Shown one piece after another: positions 1 to 6,597 of a DNA stretch of 15,341 nt (the first letter of the stretch is position 1; every line of letters starts with the position of its first letter). The stretch covers positions 1 to 15,341 of the forward strand of contig JAGWPQ010000136.1 in the NCBI GenBank assembly GCA_028877045.1, in the 5' to 3' direction. This DNA comes from Bacteroidota bacterium. GTDB taxonomy: Bacteria; Bacteroidota; Bacteroidia; Chitinophagales; Chitinophagaceae. A program made the translations under genes and the position numbers. Under the pieces are notes generated by a model, which saw only the letters and a list, made by a program, of their open reading frames with translations, was not told where the DNA came from and did no database searches.

Positions 1-17
1 CTTATTTAAAAGCAAAA

Positions 18-25
18 TAATTTTG
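18..25 (+). promoter_or_regulatory. Candidate -7 promoter element (TAATTTTG)
   Basis: TAATTTTG matches the Bacteroidota -7 consensus TAnnTTTG and lies about 40 bp before the start chosen for the beta-barrel gene, which would give a short leader. The matching -33 TTG box would fall before the first base of the window, so only half of the promoter can be judged. Confidence 0.4.
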
Positions 26-66
26 TATCCTTTGTTTTGTACAAGTTTATATTTAAAATTAATTGT

Positions 67-702
67 ATGAAAAAACATATCATATTCGCTCTACTCTTTT
101 TTAGTTTGTTGCCTGCGTCTTCTTTGTTGGCACAAAAGGGTATTGTTAAACTTAATGCAGGTTATGATGTAGGATTACCGTTAGGTAACTTTAAATCGAA
201 CTATGTTTCCAATATATCGCCACGCGGATTGATGGGTGATCTTTCATTAGGCATCAACAATAAATGGTCGGTAGGACTTGGTTTTGGGTTTCAGGATTTT
301 TATCAAAAATATCCAAGAACAGTATATGATTTAGCTCCCAATCAACAAATATCCGCCGTACTTTTAAATTCTATTCAGGCAGTACCTGTTTTGGCAAAAG
401 CTACATTTACCCCTTTTCAGGGAACCACAAAATTAATACAACCTTATGTTGCCGCAGGTGCAGGCATAAGCTTTGTAACCTATAATCAATATGTAGGCGA
501 GTTTTCATCCTATAATTCTTCCGGAGGAAAATTAACCGCTATGGCTGATGCGGGAATTCAATTGCCTTTTAATCGGCGTAATAATTCAAATACTGCGGCT
601 CAGGTTGGCGTATCTTATAATTACACAAAGTTTGGTATGAGCGATGCCATGAATATTAATATGATAGGTATTCATGCCGGAATCATTTTTCAGTTGCATT
701 GA
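67..702 (+). CDS. Outer-membrane beta-barrel protein
   Basis: Predicted 211-residue secreted protein. The start at 67 is preferred over the in-frame ATG at 37 because it opens directly with a classical signal peptide: MKK, a hydrophobic run, and a likely cleavage after the AQ at residues 22-23. The mature part is rich in Gly and aromatic residues with alternating polar and hydrophobic strands, for example PYVAAGAGISF near the middle, as in small 8-stranded beta-barrel families (OMP_b-brl / PorT-like). About 190 mature residues fit an 8-strand barrel. Function is unknown: such proteins may be structural, adhesive or porin-like. No neighbour helps assign a role. The family-level call is fairly safe; a specific function is not. 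Confidence 0.8.
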   Translation: MKKHIIFALLFFSLLPASSLLAQKGIVKLNAGYDVGLPLGNFKSNYVSNISPRGLMGDLSLGINNKWSVGLGFGFQDFYQKYPRTVYDLAPNQQISAVLLNSIQAVPVLAKATFTPFQGTTKLIQPYVAAGAGISFVTYNQYVGEFSSYNSSGGKLTAMADAGIQLPFNRRNNSNTAAQVGVSYNYTKFGMSDAMNINMIGIHAGIIFQLH

Positions 703-994
703 TCTTTTAAACTACATTTTATGCAACAAAACAAAGCCGTTTCCTTTTCGAGATGGCTTCAGTTTTTTAAATCAAGCAACTGTTAAGGATGGTTATCTTT
801 GAGACCTCTTCTCGGCTTTACCGTTGTATCTCTACTCAAACTTATTTCTGAATTATATTTTTATTTCAACAGGGGTTCTTCCTATTTATTTATTGAGAAT
901 CACCCTATCCTGAATTTTATTTTTCATGAATGTTACAAATTAAAATGCATGTACAAAAGCATACATTCGCAAACAATAACCATTATGATACTTT
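703..994. other. Intergenic stretch before the GNAT gene
   Basis: About 290 bp with no convincing gene. It holds the weak hairpin at 734-768, a 21-codon ATG ORF (721-786, overlapping that hairpin and probably chance), and TATCTTTG at 794-801, a full match to the -7 consensus TAnnTTTG without a clear TTG box about 20 bp upstream. If TATCTTTG is the promoter of the acetyltransferase gene, the leader would be nearly 190 nt. Confidence 0.4.
734..768 (+). terminator. Possible weak terminator after the beta-barrel gene
   Basis: AAGCC (734-738) pairs with GGCTT (755-759) and is followed shortly by a run of six T (763-768). The stem is only 5 bp with a 16-nt loop, so this is a weak call. It lies 32 bp after the stop codon, where a terminator is expected. 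Confidence 0.3.
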
Positions 995-1681
995 ATGGCT
1001 TCTGTTCTCGATAACCCAATATGGAATGCACTTTGCAGCGTTGATAGCGACAAAAATATCGGCACCAATGATCTCTCATTTTTGGATGCCGACGTGGCCC
1101 CGTTTATTGGCATGCAACACTGGGACGAGGAGAGTCAAAAAAAAATACTTGACAATGCACCATCAAAGCGTTCCTGGTTTTTATTGATTGCAGATGAAGT
1201 AAATTTTATTGATGAATTGGAAATTACTTTCACCATTCCGCTTTATCAATTTGTATGTAATAAACTTAACAATGTTACTGACTATAAAAATGATATTACA
1301 ATTACCAGTTTAAATTCTTCTCATGTAGATGACATGCTGGCGCTTACTGCACTTACTAAACCCGGCCCATTTATGAAACGCACCATTGAGTTTGGTAACT
1401 ATCATGGCATTTTTGAAGGCGATAAATTAGTTGCTATGGGTGGCGAAAGATTACATCTTGATAGATTCACCGAGATCAGTGCTATTTGCACACATCCGGA
1501 TTTCCGTGGACATGGTTATGGCGCTGCGATCACACATCACCTTGCACAATCGGTCATTCAAAAAGGTCAAATACCTTTTCTTCATGCAAGGGTAGATAAT
1601 ATTAAAGCAATAGATATTTATGAAAGACTGGGTTTCGAGATCCGTTCTACCATTCAATTCTACATCATCAGAAGAAAATAA
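995..1681 (+). CDS. GNAT-family N-acetyltransferase (FR47-like)
   Basis: A 228-residue protein whose C-terminal half is a GNAT acetyltransferase domain. The acetyl-CoA pyrophosphate-binding signature is visible as RGHGYGA at residues 171-177 (family pattern Q/R-x-x-G-x-G/A), preceded by the beta-4 strand segment EISAICTHPDF and followed by the AIDIYERLGFE segment typical of the last helix and strand. The N-terminal about 95 residues are not a recognisable domain, as in FR47-like members, where the GNAT fold sits at the C-terminus. No signal peptide, so cytoplasmic. It should transfer acetyl from acetyl-CoA to an amine; the acceptor cannot be inferred. It appears to be a single-gene unit. Confidence 0.82.
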   Translation: MASVLDNPIWNALCSVDSDKNIGTNDLSFLDADVAPFIGMQHWDEESQKKILDNAPSKRSWFLLIADEVNFIDELEITFTIPLYQFVCNKLNNVTDYKNDITITSLNSSHVDDMLALTALTKPGPFMKRTIEFGNYHGIFEGDKLVAMGGERLHLDRFTEISAICTHPDFRGHGYGAAITHHLAQSVIQKGQIPFLHARVDNIKAIDIYERLGFEIRSTIQFYIIRRK

Positions 1682-1747
1682 TTATTTATCTTCTCATTGT
1701 ATACAAAGTTGGCACATCAAGTTTTATCAAAAAATTGAATTACAAGT

Positions 1748-1773
1748 TTGACGTCAATCACAACCGTCAATCA
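1748..1773. promoter_or_regulatory. Palindrome plus direct repeats upstream of the Mo-hydroxylase genes
   Basis: TTGACGTCAA (1748-1757) is a perfect 10-bp palindrome. Overlapping it, CGTCAATCA occurs twice exactly (1752-1760 and 1765-1773), 13 bp apart start to start. This is 54 bp before the start of the (2Fe-2S) subunit gene, in an otherwise AT-rich gap of 145 bp. The position and symmetry suggest an operator for a dimeric regulator. No regulator gene lies nearby, and chance cannot be excluded for elements this short. Confidence 0.35.
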
Positions 1774-1826
1774 AATATTAATACTCAGCGCTTCTTATTT
1801 TCTTACTTTTAAGCAAAGAGATTTTT

Positions 1827-2432
1827 ATGCAAACGATAAAAGTTGATGAGAGTCGCAGGGGCTTTCTAAAAAAATCTTCAGCTATTGCCGCTCTCTGTTT
1901 AACACCGCCCATTTTTTTAAAAGCCATTTCATTCAGCAAAATAATTCCACTGCCCATTGCAAAAGAAAAATTGCAATTGGAGATCAATGGCAAACCGTAT
2001 GATCTGGAAGTTGATGCACGTACAAGTTTGCTGGACATGCTGCGGGAACAACTCGGATTAACGGGCACCAAAAAAGGTTGCGACATGGGACAATGCGGCG
2101 CCTGCATTGTTCATGTAAACGGAAAAGTTGTGAACTCCTGTTTGTCATTGGCCATCGATAATAATGGAAATAAAATAACAACTATCGAAGGATTGGCAAA
2201 CGGAGATCAATTGCATCCCATACAGGAAGCATTTATTAAACACGATGCCATGCAGTGCGGTTATTGCACGCCGGGGCAGATCATGTCGGCAGTTGCTTGT
2301 ATCAGAGAAGGGCAAGCCAATACAAGAGAAAACATAAAAGATTTTATGGAAGGAAATATTTGTCGATGTGGTTCGTATCAAAATATTATTGATGCCATTA
2401 TTGAAGTAAAAAAATCAGGGAAAATTGTATAA
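1827..2432 (+). CDS. Tat-exported (2Fe-2S) subunit of a molybdenum hydroxylase
   Basis: A 201-residue CoxS/PaoA-type iron-sulphur subunit of the xanthine dehydrogenase superfamily. Residues 9-16 read SRRGFLKK, a twin-arginine export signal, followed by a hydrophobic stretch to about residue 33. The N-terminal plant-type ferredoxin domain has its [2Fe-2S] ligands at C85, C90, C93 and C105 (C-D-M-G-x-C-G-x-C). The helical C-terminal domain carries the second cluster at C144, C147, C179 and C181 (QCGYCTPG and ICRCG). All eight ligands are present. It should pass electrons away from the molybdenum cofactor of the partner encoded 18 bp downstream. The Tat signal predicts that the folded complex is carried to the periplasm, as in E. 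coli PaoABC (YagTSR), where the small subunit bears the signal. The substrate is unknown. Confidence 0.92.
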   Translation: MQTIKVDESRRGFLKKSSAIAALCLTPPIFLKAISFSKIIPLPIAKEKLQLEINGKPYDLEVDARTSLLDMLREQLGLTGTKKGCDMGQCGACIVHVNGKVVNSCLSLAIDNNGNKITTIEGLANGDQLHPIQEAFIKHDAMQCGYCTPGQIMSAVACIREGQANTRENIKDFMEGNICRCGSYQNIIDAIIEVKKSGKIV

Positions 2433-2450
2433 CCATTTAATTTTTATTGT

Positions 2451-4688
2451 ATGTCTGATTTAAATAAATTTTTTAAGATGGATGCTGATGATGATCGTGC
2501 AGATGGTTTTGAAAAAGTTACAGGAAGAGCAAAATATACAGCCGAACATCAGATCCCCAATCTTGCGTATGGTTTATTTGTTTGCAGCACCATCGCAAAA
2601 GGAAGCATTAAAAATTTAGATGATTCACTTGCATTGAAAGCAAACGGTGTATTGGATGTAATATCTTTTAAAAATTGTCCAAACATTCCGGGTTATAATT
2701 CAATAACTGCTGATGGCAAAAAAAATAATTTCGAATGGAGAGGATTAAAAGTTTTGAATGATAATAAAGTGTGGTTCTTTGGTCAACCCATTGCGTTGGT
2801 TATTGCCGATAGTTTTGAAAATGCAACCGATGCAGTGAAGCTGGTGAAAGCCGATTATGAGAAAGAAGATTTTGAAACTGATTTTAATAAAGCAAGATCG
2901 GACGAATCGAAATTAAAATCGGCCGGTACGTACAAAAGGGGAAATGATAAAGCATATAAAACTGCACCGGTTTTTATTGAAGCAGAATATACAACACCAA
3001 TTGAAGTGCATAACCCAATGGAAATGCACGCCAGCATTGCTGTTTGGGATGGTGATGATAAACTAACATTGTACGATAAAACACAGGGACCAAAAAGTAC
3101 GCAATCAACCATTGCAAGAACATTTGGCTTGCCCGAAAAAAATGTCAGGGTAATTACCGAATATGTTGGCGGTGCTTTTGGAAGTGGTTTGCGCAGTTGG
3201 CCACATGTGCCTGCTGCATGTATCGCAGCAAAAAAATTAAATCGTCCGGTAAAGGTTTTATTAACCCGACCACAAATGTTTTCATTGGTTGGTTATCGTC
3301 CACAATCGTGGCAAAAAATTGGAGTTGGTGCAGATGGTTCAGGAAAATTAATCGGCATTTCTCATACCGCCATCAGCAATACTTCGGGTTATGAAGATTA
3401 CAGAGAAGGTATTGTTGATGTTTCGAGATTTTTATACGCATGCGAAAATGTTGACACCGATTATAAAATTTTACCGCTCGATCTAAGCACACCAACATGG
3501 ATGCGCGGCCCGGGAGAAGTTACCGGTTGTTACGCATTGGAATGTGCGTTGGATGAATTATCGTATAAATTAAAAATAGATCCGGTTGAATTACGCATTA
3601 AAAATTATACCGACATCAATCCCGAAAATAAAATGCCGTGGTCGGGAAAAAATTTGAAAGAATGTTATGAAGCCGGTAAAGAAAAAATAGGATGGAAAAA
3701 TCGTTCGGCAATTCCGGGTAAATTAAAAGAGAACGGAATGTTGGTTGGTTACGGAATGGGAGGTGGCGTATTTGGTGCAGGAAAAGGTAATGCAACTGTA
3801 AAAGCAATTTTAAAAGCCGATGGCAATTTAATTTTACAAAGTGCAGTAAGCGATATGGGACCGGGTACAACAACGGCAATGGCAAAAGTTGCAGCCGAAG
3901 CAATGCAAATGCCGATAGCAAAAATAAAATTCATGTTGGGCGATTCTGATCTTCCGCCCGGACCAACACAAGGCGGCTCGGCCACCACATCAACTTTAGG
4001 CTCTGCAGTCCATTTGGTTTGTGAATCGTTGAAACAAAATTTAAAAGAATCAGTTATTCAAAATATTCCTTCGTTTAAAAATTATACTACATCTGATCTT
4101 GATGTGAAAAATGAAAATATTTTTTCAACAAAAGAAAATAATATCAGCATCTCTATTGCTGAATTGATGAAGGCTGTTGGAAAAAATTCGATCGAAATAA
4201 CAAAAGAATCTGCAGGCAATTACGGACAGCCAAGAAAATATACAAGCAATTCTTTTTCGGTTCATTTCGTGAAAGTTCACGTGCATCCCAAAACAGGTGC
4301 CATACAATTGCAGCATGTTGTAACTACAGGTGATGCCGGGAAAATAATCAGTGAGAACACAGCAAGAAGTCAGATGCTTGGCGGTGTTGTTGGCGGAATT
4401 GGAATGGCATTAAAAGAAGAATTAAAGATCGATCATAAAACAGGCGAAATTATGAATGCAAGTTTTGGAACCTATCATCTTCCATTGCATACCGATATTC
4501 CGCTGATTGATGTTTGGTTTGTAAATAAACCCGATCCGTATATAAACGAGATCGGCGCGAAAGGTGTTGGTGAAATTGCATTGATTGGTTTTGCAGCAGC
4601 AGTTGCCAATGCAATATTTAATGCAACAGGAAAACGTGTGAGAGACCTGCCGATCACCGCTGAAAAATTAGGATTTAATAAAGCGTAA
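2451..4688 (+). CDS. Molybdopterin-binding subunit, xanthine dehydrogenase family
   Basis: A 745-residue large subunit of a molybdenum hydroxylase (aldehyde oxidase / xanthine dehydrogenase superfamily, PaoC/YagR-like). The N-terminal a/b hammerhead domain begins with the family hallmark RADGFEKVTGRAKYTAEH near residues 15-34. Mo-cofactor contacts include GGAFG at 240-244 and the RGPGE loop at 352-356. The C-terminus has GAKGVGE ending at E708, the position of the catalytic Glu that activates the Mo-bound water in this family. No own signal peptide, so export would be by co-transport with the Tat-bearing small subunit 18 bp upstream; the two genes surely form one operon. The usual middle FAD subunit gene (CoxM/PaoB) is absent both between and after them. 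The substrate could be an aldehyde or N-heterocycle; sequence alone does not decide. Confidence 0.92.
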   Translation: MSDLNKFFKMDADDDRADGFEKVTGRAKYTAEHQIPNLAYGLFVCSTIAKGSIKNLDDSLALKANGVLDVISFKNCPNIPGYNSITADGKKNNFEWRGLKVLNDNKVWFFGQPIALVIADSFENATDAVKLVKADYEKEDFETDFNKARSDESKLKSAGTYKRGNDKAYKTAPVFIEAEYTTPIEVHNPMEMHASIAVWDGDDKLTLYDKTQGPKSTQSTIARTFGLPEKNVRVITEYVGGAFGSGLRSWPHVPAACIAAKKLNRPVKVLLTRPQMFSLVGYRPQSWQKIGVGADGSGKLIGISHTAISNTSGYEDYREGIVDVSRFLYACENVDTDYKILPLDLSTPTWMRGPGEVTGCYALECALDELSYKLKIDPVELRIKNYTDINPENKMPWSGKNLKECYEAGKEKIGWKNRSAIPGKLKENGMLVGYGMGGGVFGAGKGNATVKAILKADGNLILQSAVSDMGPGTTTAMAKVAAEAMQMPIAKIKFMLGDSDLPPGPTQGGSATTSTLGSAVHLVCESLKQNLKESVIQNIPSFKNYTTSDLDVKNENIFSTKENNISISIAELMKAVGKNSIEITKESAGNYGQPRKYTSNSFSVHFVKVHVHPKTGAIQLQHVVTTGDAGKIISENTARSQMLGGVVGGIGMALKEELKIDHKTGEIMNASFGTYHLPLHTDIPLIDVWFVNKPDPYINEIGAKGVGEIALIGFAAAVANAIFNATGKRVRDLPITAEKLGFNKA

Positions 4689-4701
4689 AAATTAATTACG
4701 C
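4683..4701. terminator. Hairpin formed by the two convergent stop codons
   Basis: GCGTAA (4683-4688) and TTACGC (4696-4701) form a perfect 6-bp inverted repeat around a 7-nt AT loop. The left arm is the last Ala codon and stop of the Mo-binding subunit; the right arm is the last Ala codon and stop of the convergent PLP enzyme. It may act as a minimal bidirectional terminator, though there is no long T run on either side. Confidence 0.4.
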
Positions 4702-6246
4702 ATAACTTTTCGAAAACCAATCATTGATCATTTCATCATCAGCAGATGAAATATTTTTAAAAACAAATTCATTGGTATCGGGATTATACACATAATCTTT
4801 TTGCCATTCGGCAAAGTTTTTCGCTGTTTCTTCAATGGCATCCATCATAAAATTAATCTCTTCATTTGTCATGGTAGGATGAATGGAAAGCCTTATCCAG
4901 CCAGGTTTACAGGAAAGATCGCCACCATGGATGCTATCCAATAATTCGTACGATTTTATTTCATCAACATGCAATAAAATATGACCGTAAGTACCGGCAC
5001 ATGCACAACCACCGCGTGTTTGAATACCAAATTTGTCATTCAGTATTTTAACGATGAAATTAAAATGTGCTCCTTTTATAATGAACGAAACAACGCCTAA
5101 TCTTTTTTTATTGTTGCCTTCCAATACTTCAATATTATCGATCGATGCAAATCTTTCAAAAATGATTTTCAATAACTCCTTTTCGCGTTTTAAAATATTC
5201 TCGGTACCCATTTCTTCTTTCAGCTTAACACACATCGCTGTTTTGATACCTTGCAGAAATGGCGGTGTGCCTCCATCTTCGCGGTGTTCAATGTCGGTGA
5301 TGTATTCATGAAATTTCCATGGATTGGTATAAACAACAGTTCCGCCACCGGGCTGATCCGGAATAATATTGTGATAGATTTTTTTATTGAAAATTAAAAC
5401 ACCGGGAGTGCCGGGGCCGCCTAAAAATTTATGAGGCGAAAAATAAATCGCATCAAGATGTGCAGCTTCATCATCTGGATGCATATTTATATTTATGTAC
5501 GGTGCCGAGCATGCGAAATCTACAAAACACAAACCGCCATGCTGATGAATTATTTTTGCGATCTCATGATATGGTGTTTCGATTCCCGTAACATTGGAGC
5601 AGCCGGTGATAGCAGCGATCTTATTTTTTTTGTGTTTATATTTTTCTAATAAAGTTTTTAAATGATTCAAATCAACGTTTCCGTTTTCGTCATTCTCGAT
5701 TATTTCCACCGACGCAATTGTTTCTAACCAGGTAGTTTGATTGGAATGATGTTCCATCTGCGTAACAAAAATAACCGGCTTTAATGTTTCATCTAAATGC
5801 AAATAATCAGAAAAAATTTTATGTATGCTGATAGCATTGTTTTTTAATTCATCTGTATCGGGCAATTTGTTTTTTTCTACATAATCCATAATGCGTTCGG
5901 GAATACGCAACCCTAAAATCCGTTGTAACTTATTTACCGCACCGGTCATTCCGCTTCCGCTGAAGATCAATACATCGGTGTTGCTTGCGTTTACATGCTG
6001 TTTGATTATTTGTTTCGATTCTTCATACGCCTTCGTCATGAAAGTGCCTGTCACCGTAGTTTCTGTATGTGTGTTGGCCAGCAAAGGCATTACTTCTTTG
6101 CTCAATCGTTCTTCAATCAAATCATAACAACGGCCGCTGGCAGTCCAGTCGGCATAAATAATTTCTTTCTCACCAAACGGTGATTGAAATTTTTTTTCAT
6201 TGCCGATGATGTGATCGCGGAATTGTTTAAAATAATTTTCTAACAT
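4696..6246 (-). CDS. Class V aminotransferase-fold PLP enzyme (cysteine desulfurase-like)
   Basis: A 516-residue fold-type I PLP enzyme of the class V group. The Schiff-base lysine is K273 in SPHKFLGGPG. FSGSGMTGAVNKL near residue 95 is the cofactor phosphate-binding region and DFACSAPY near 240 supplies the Asp that contacts the pyridine nitrogen. Near the C-terminus RGGCACAG has C414 and C416, where cysteine desulfurases carry their catalytic Cys, so a desulfurase or selenocysteine-lyase-like reaction is possible. The protein is roughly 100 residues longer than IscS/SufS, and no ISC/SUF genes are adjacent. Its convergent position beside a Mo hydroxylase recalls that cofactor sulfuration needs a desulfurase, but that link is only inference. 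No signal peptide; cytoplasmic. Confidence 0.85.
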   Translation of the reverse strand: MLENYFKQFRDHIIGNEKKFQSPFGEKEIIYADWTASGRCYDLIEERLSKEVMPLLANTHTETTVTGTFMTKAYEESKQIIKQHVNASNTDVLIFSGSGMTGAVNKLQRILGLRIPERIMDYVEKNKLPDTDELKNNAISIHKIFSDYLHLDETLKPVIFVTQMEHHSNQTTWLETIASVEIIENDENGNVDLNHLKTLLEKYKHKKNKIAAITGCSNVTGIETPYHEIAKIIHQHGGLCFVDFACSAPYININMHPDDEAAHLDAIYFSPHKFLGGPGTPGVLIFNKKIYHNIIPDQPGGGTVVYTNPWKFHEYITDIEHREDGGTPPFLQGIKTAMCVKLKEEMGTENILKREKELLKIIFERFASIDNIEVLEGNNKKRLGVVSFIIKGAHFNFIVKILNDKFGIQTRGGCACAGTYGHILLHVDEIKSYELLDSIHGGDLSCKPGWIRLSIHPTMTNEEINFMMDAIEETAKNFAEWQKDYVYNPDTNEFVFKNISSADDEMINDWFSKSYA

Positions 6247-6386
6247 GATAATTATTTAGACATTAATTCTAATTAAAACAAATCAAAAAAATCTCTTCCA
6301 GATGCCTGTAAGTTAGTATTTACTTTTACATTTTTGAAAGATCGAAAGTAGAATATAAAAAGTTTTGTCAGTGTATTTTTTCAAAA

Positions 6387-6417
6387 TTGAAGTTTCTGAA
6401 AATTTATTATAAGTTTG
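6387..6417 (+). promoter_or_regulatory. Bacteroidota-type promoter for the MATE gene
   Basis: TTG at 6387-6389 (-33 box) and TAAGTTTG at 6410-6417 (full match to the -7 consensus TAnnTTTG) are separated by 20 bp, inside the usual 17-23 bp range of the phylum. Transcription would start near 6424. It points towards the MATE exporter, about 170 bp away. This is the best complete promoter match in the window. Confidence 0.55.
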
Positions 6418-6422
6418 TAGAG

Positions 6423-6471
6423 TTTTGCTGTCAGAGGTATTATTTGTATATCGATAACAGCAAAATTTTTT
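6423..6471 (+). terminator. Hairpin with T run just after the promoter (possible attenuator)
   Basis: TTTTGCTGT (6423-6431) is the exact reverse complement of ACAGCAAAA (6457-6465), which is followed by six T (6466-6471). The loop is 25 nt. It has the shape of an intrinsic terminator and sits right at the predicted transcription start, so it could attenuate MATE expression or act as a protein-binding inverted repeat. AT-rich arms make the stem modest in strength. Confidence 0.4.
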
Positions 6472-6597
6472 CATCAACACATCGTCTATGAGCATCTAAG
6501 CATGGCTTAGGTTTTATCGATCGGCCAATCATCATCACCATTAACAGGCATTTGTTCAATGCTTGTGCATTACATTTATTTATCTATTCATTCCGTC

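Larger units (their letters stand above)
6247..6597. other. Divergent intergenic region between PLP enzyme and MATE genes
   Basis: About 350 bp without a convincing gene. On the plus strand it contains a good promoter (6387-6417), a hairpin with a T run (6423-6471), and a second short palindrome, CTAAGC-ATG-GCTTAG (6496-6510). A 60-codon minus ORF at 6313-6495 looks like chance. I see no clear promoter for the minus-strand PLP gene here. The plus-strand leader of the MATE gene would be about 170 nt, unusually long. Confidence 0.5.

Noticed and set aside
721..786. 21-codon ATG ORF 18 bp after the beta-barrel gene
   Set aside because: Very short, overlaps a hairpin with a T run, and shows no recognisable motif; likely chance.
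799..1187. Overlapping plus-strand ORFs of 71 and 85 codons before and across the GNAT start
   Set aside because: One relies on a TTG start and the other overlaps the GNAT reading frame; compositions look random and no domain is visible.
1709..1725. TTGGCAC sequence resembling a sigma-54 -24 box upstream of the (2Fe-2S) subunit gene
   Set aside because: No TTGC-like -12 element at the required distance, and it would imply a long leader.
6313..6495. 60-codon minus-strand ORF between the PLP enzyme and MATE genes
   Set aside because: Overlaps the plus-strand promoter and hairpin, has low-complexity Lys/Tyr/Ser composition typical of AT-rich non-coding DNA, and shows no motif.
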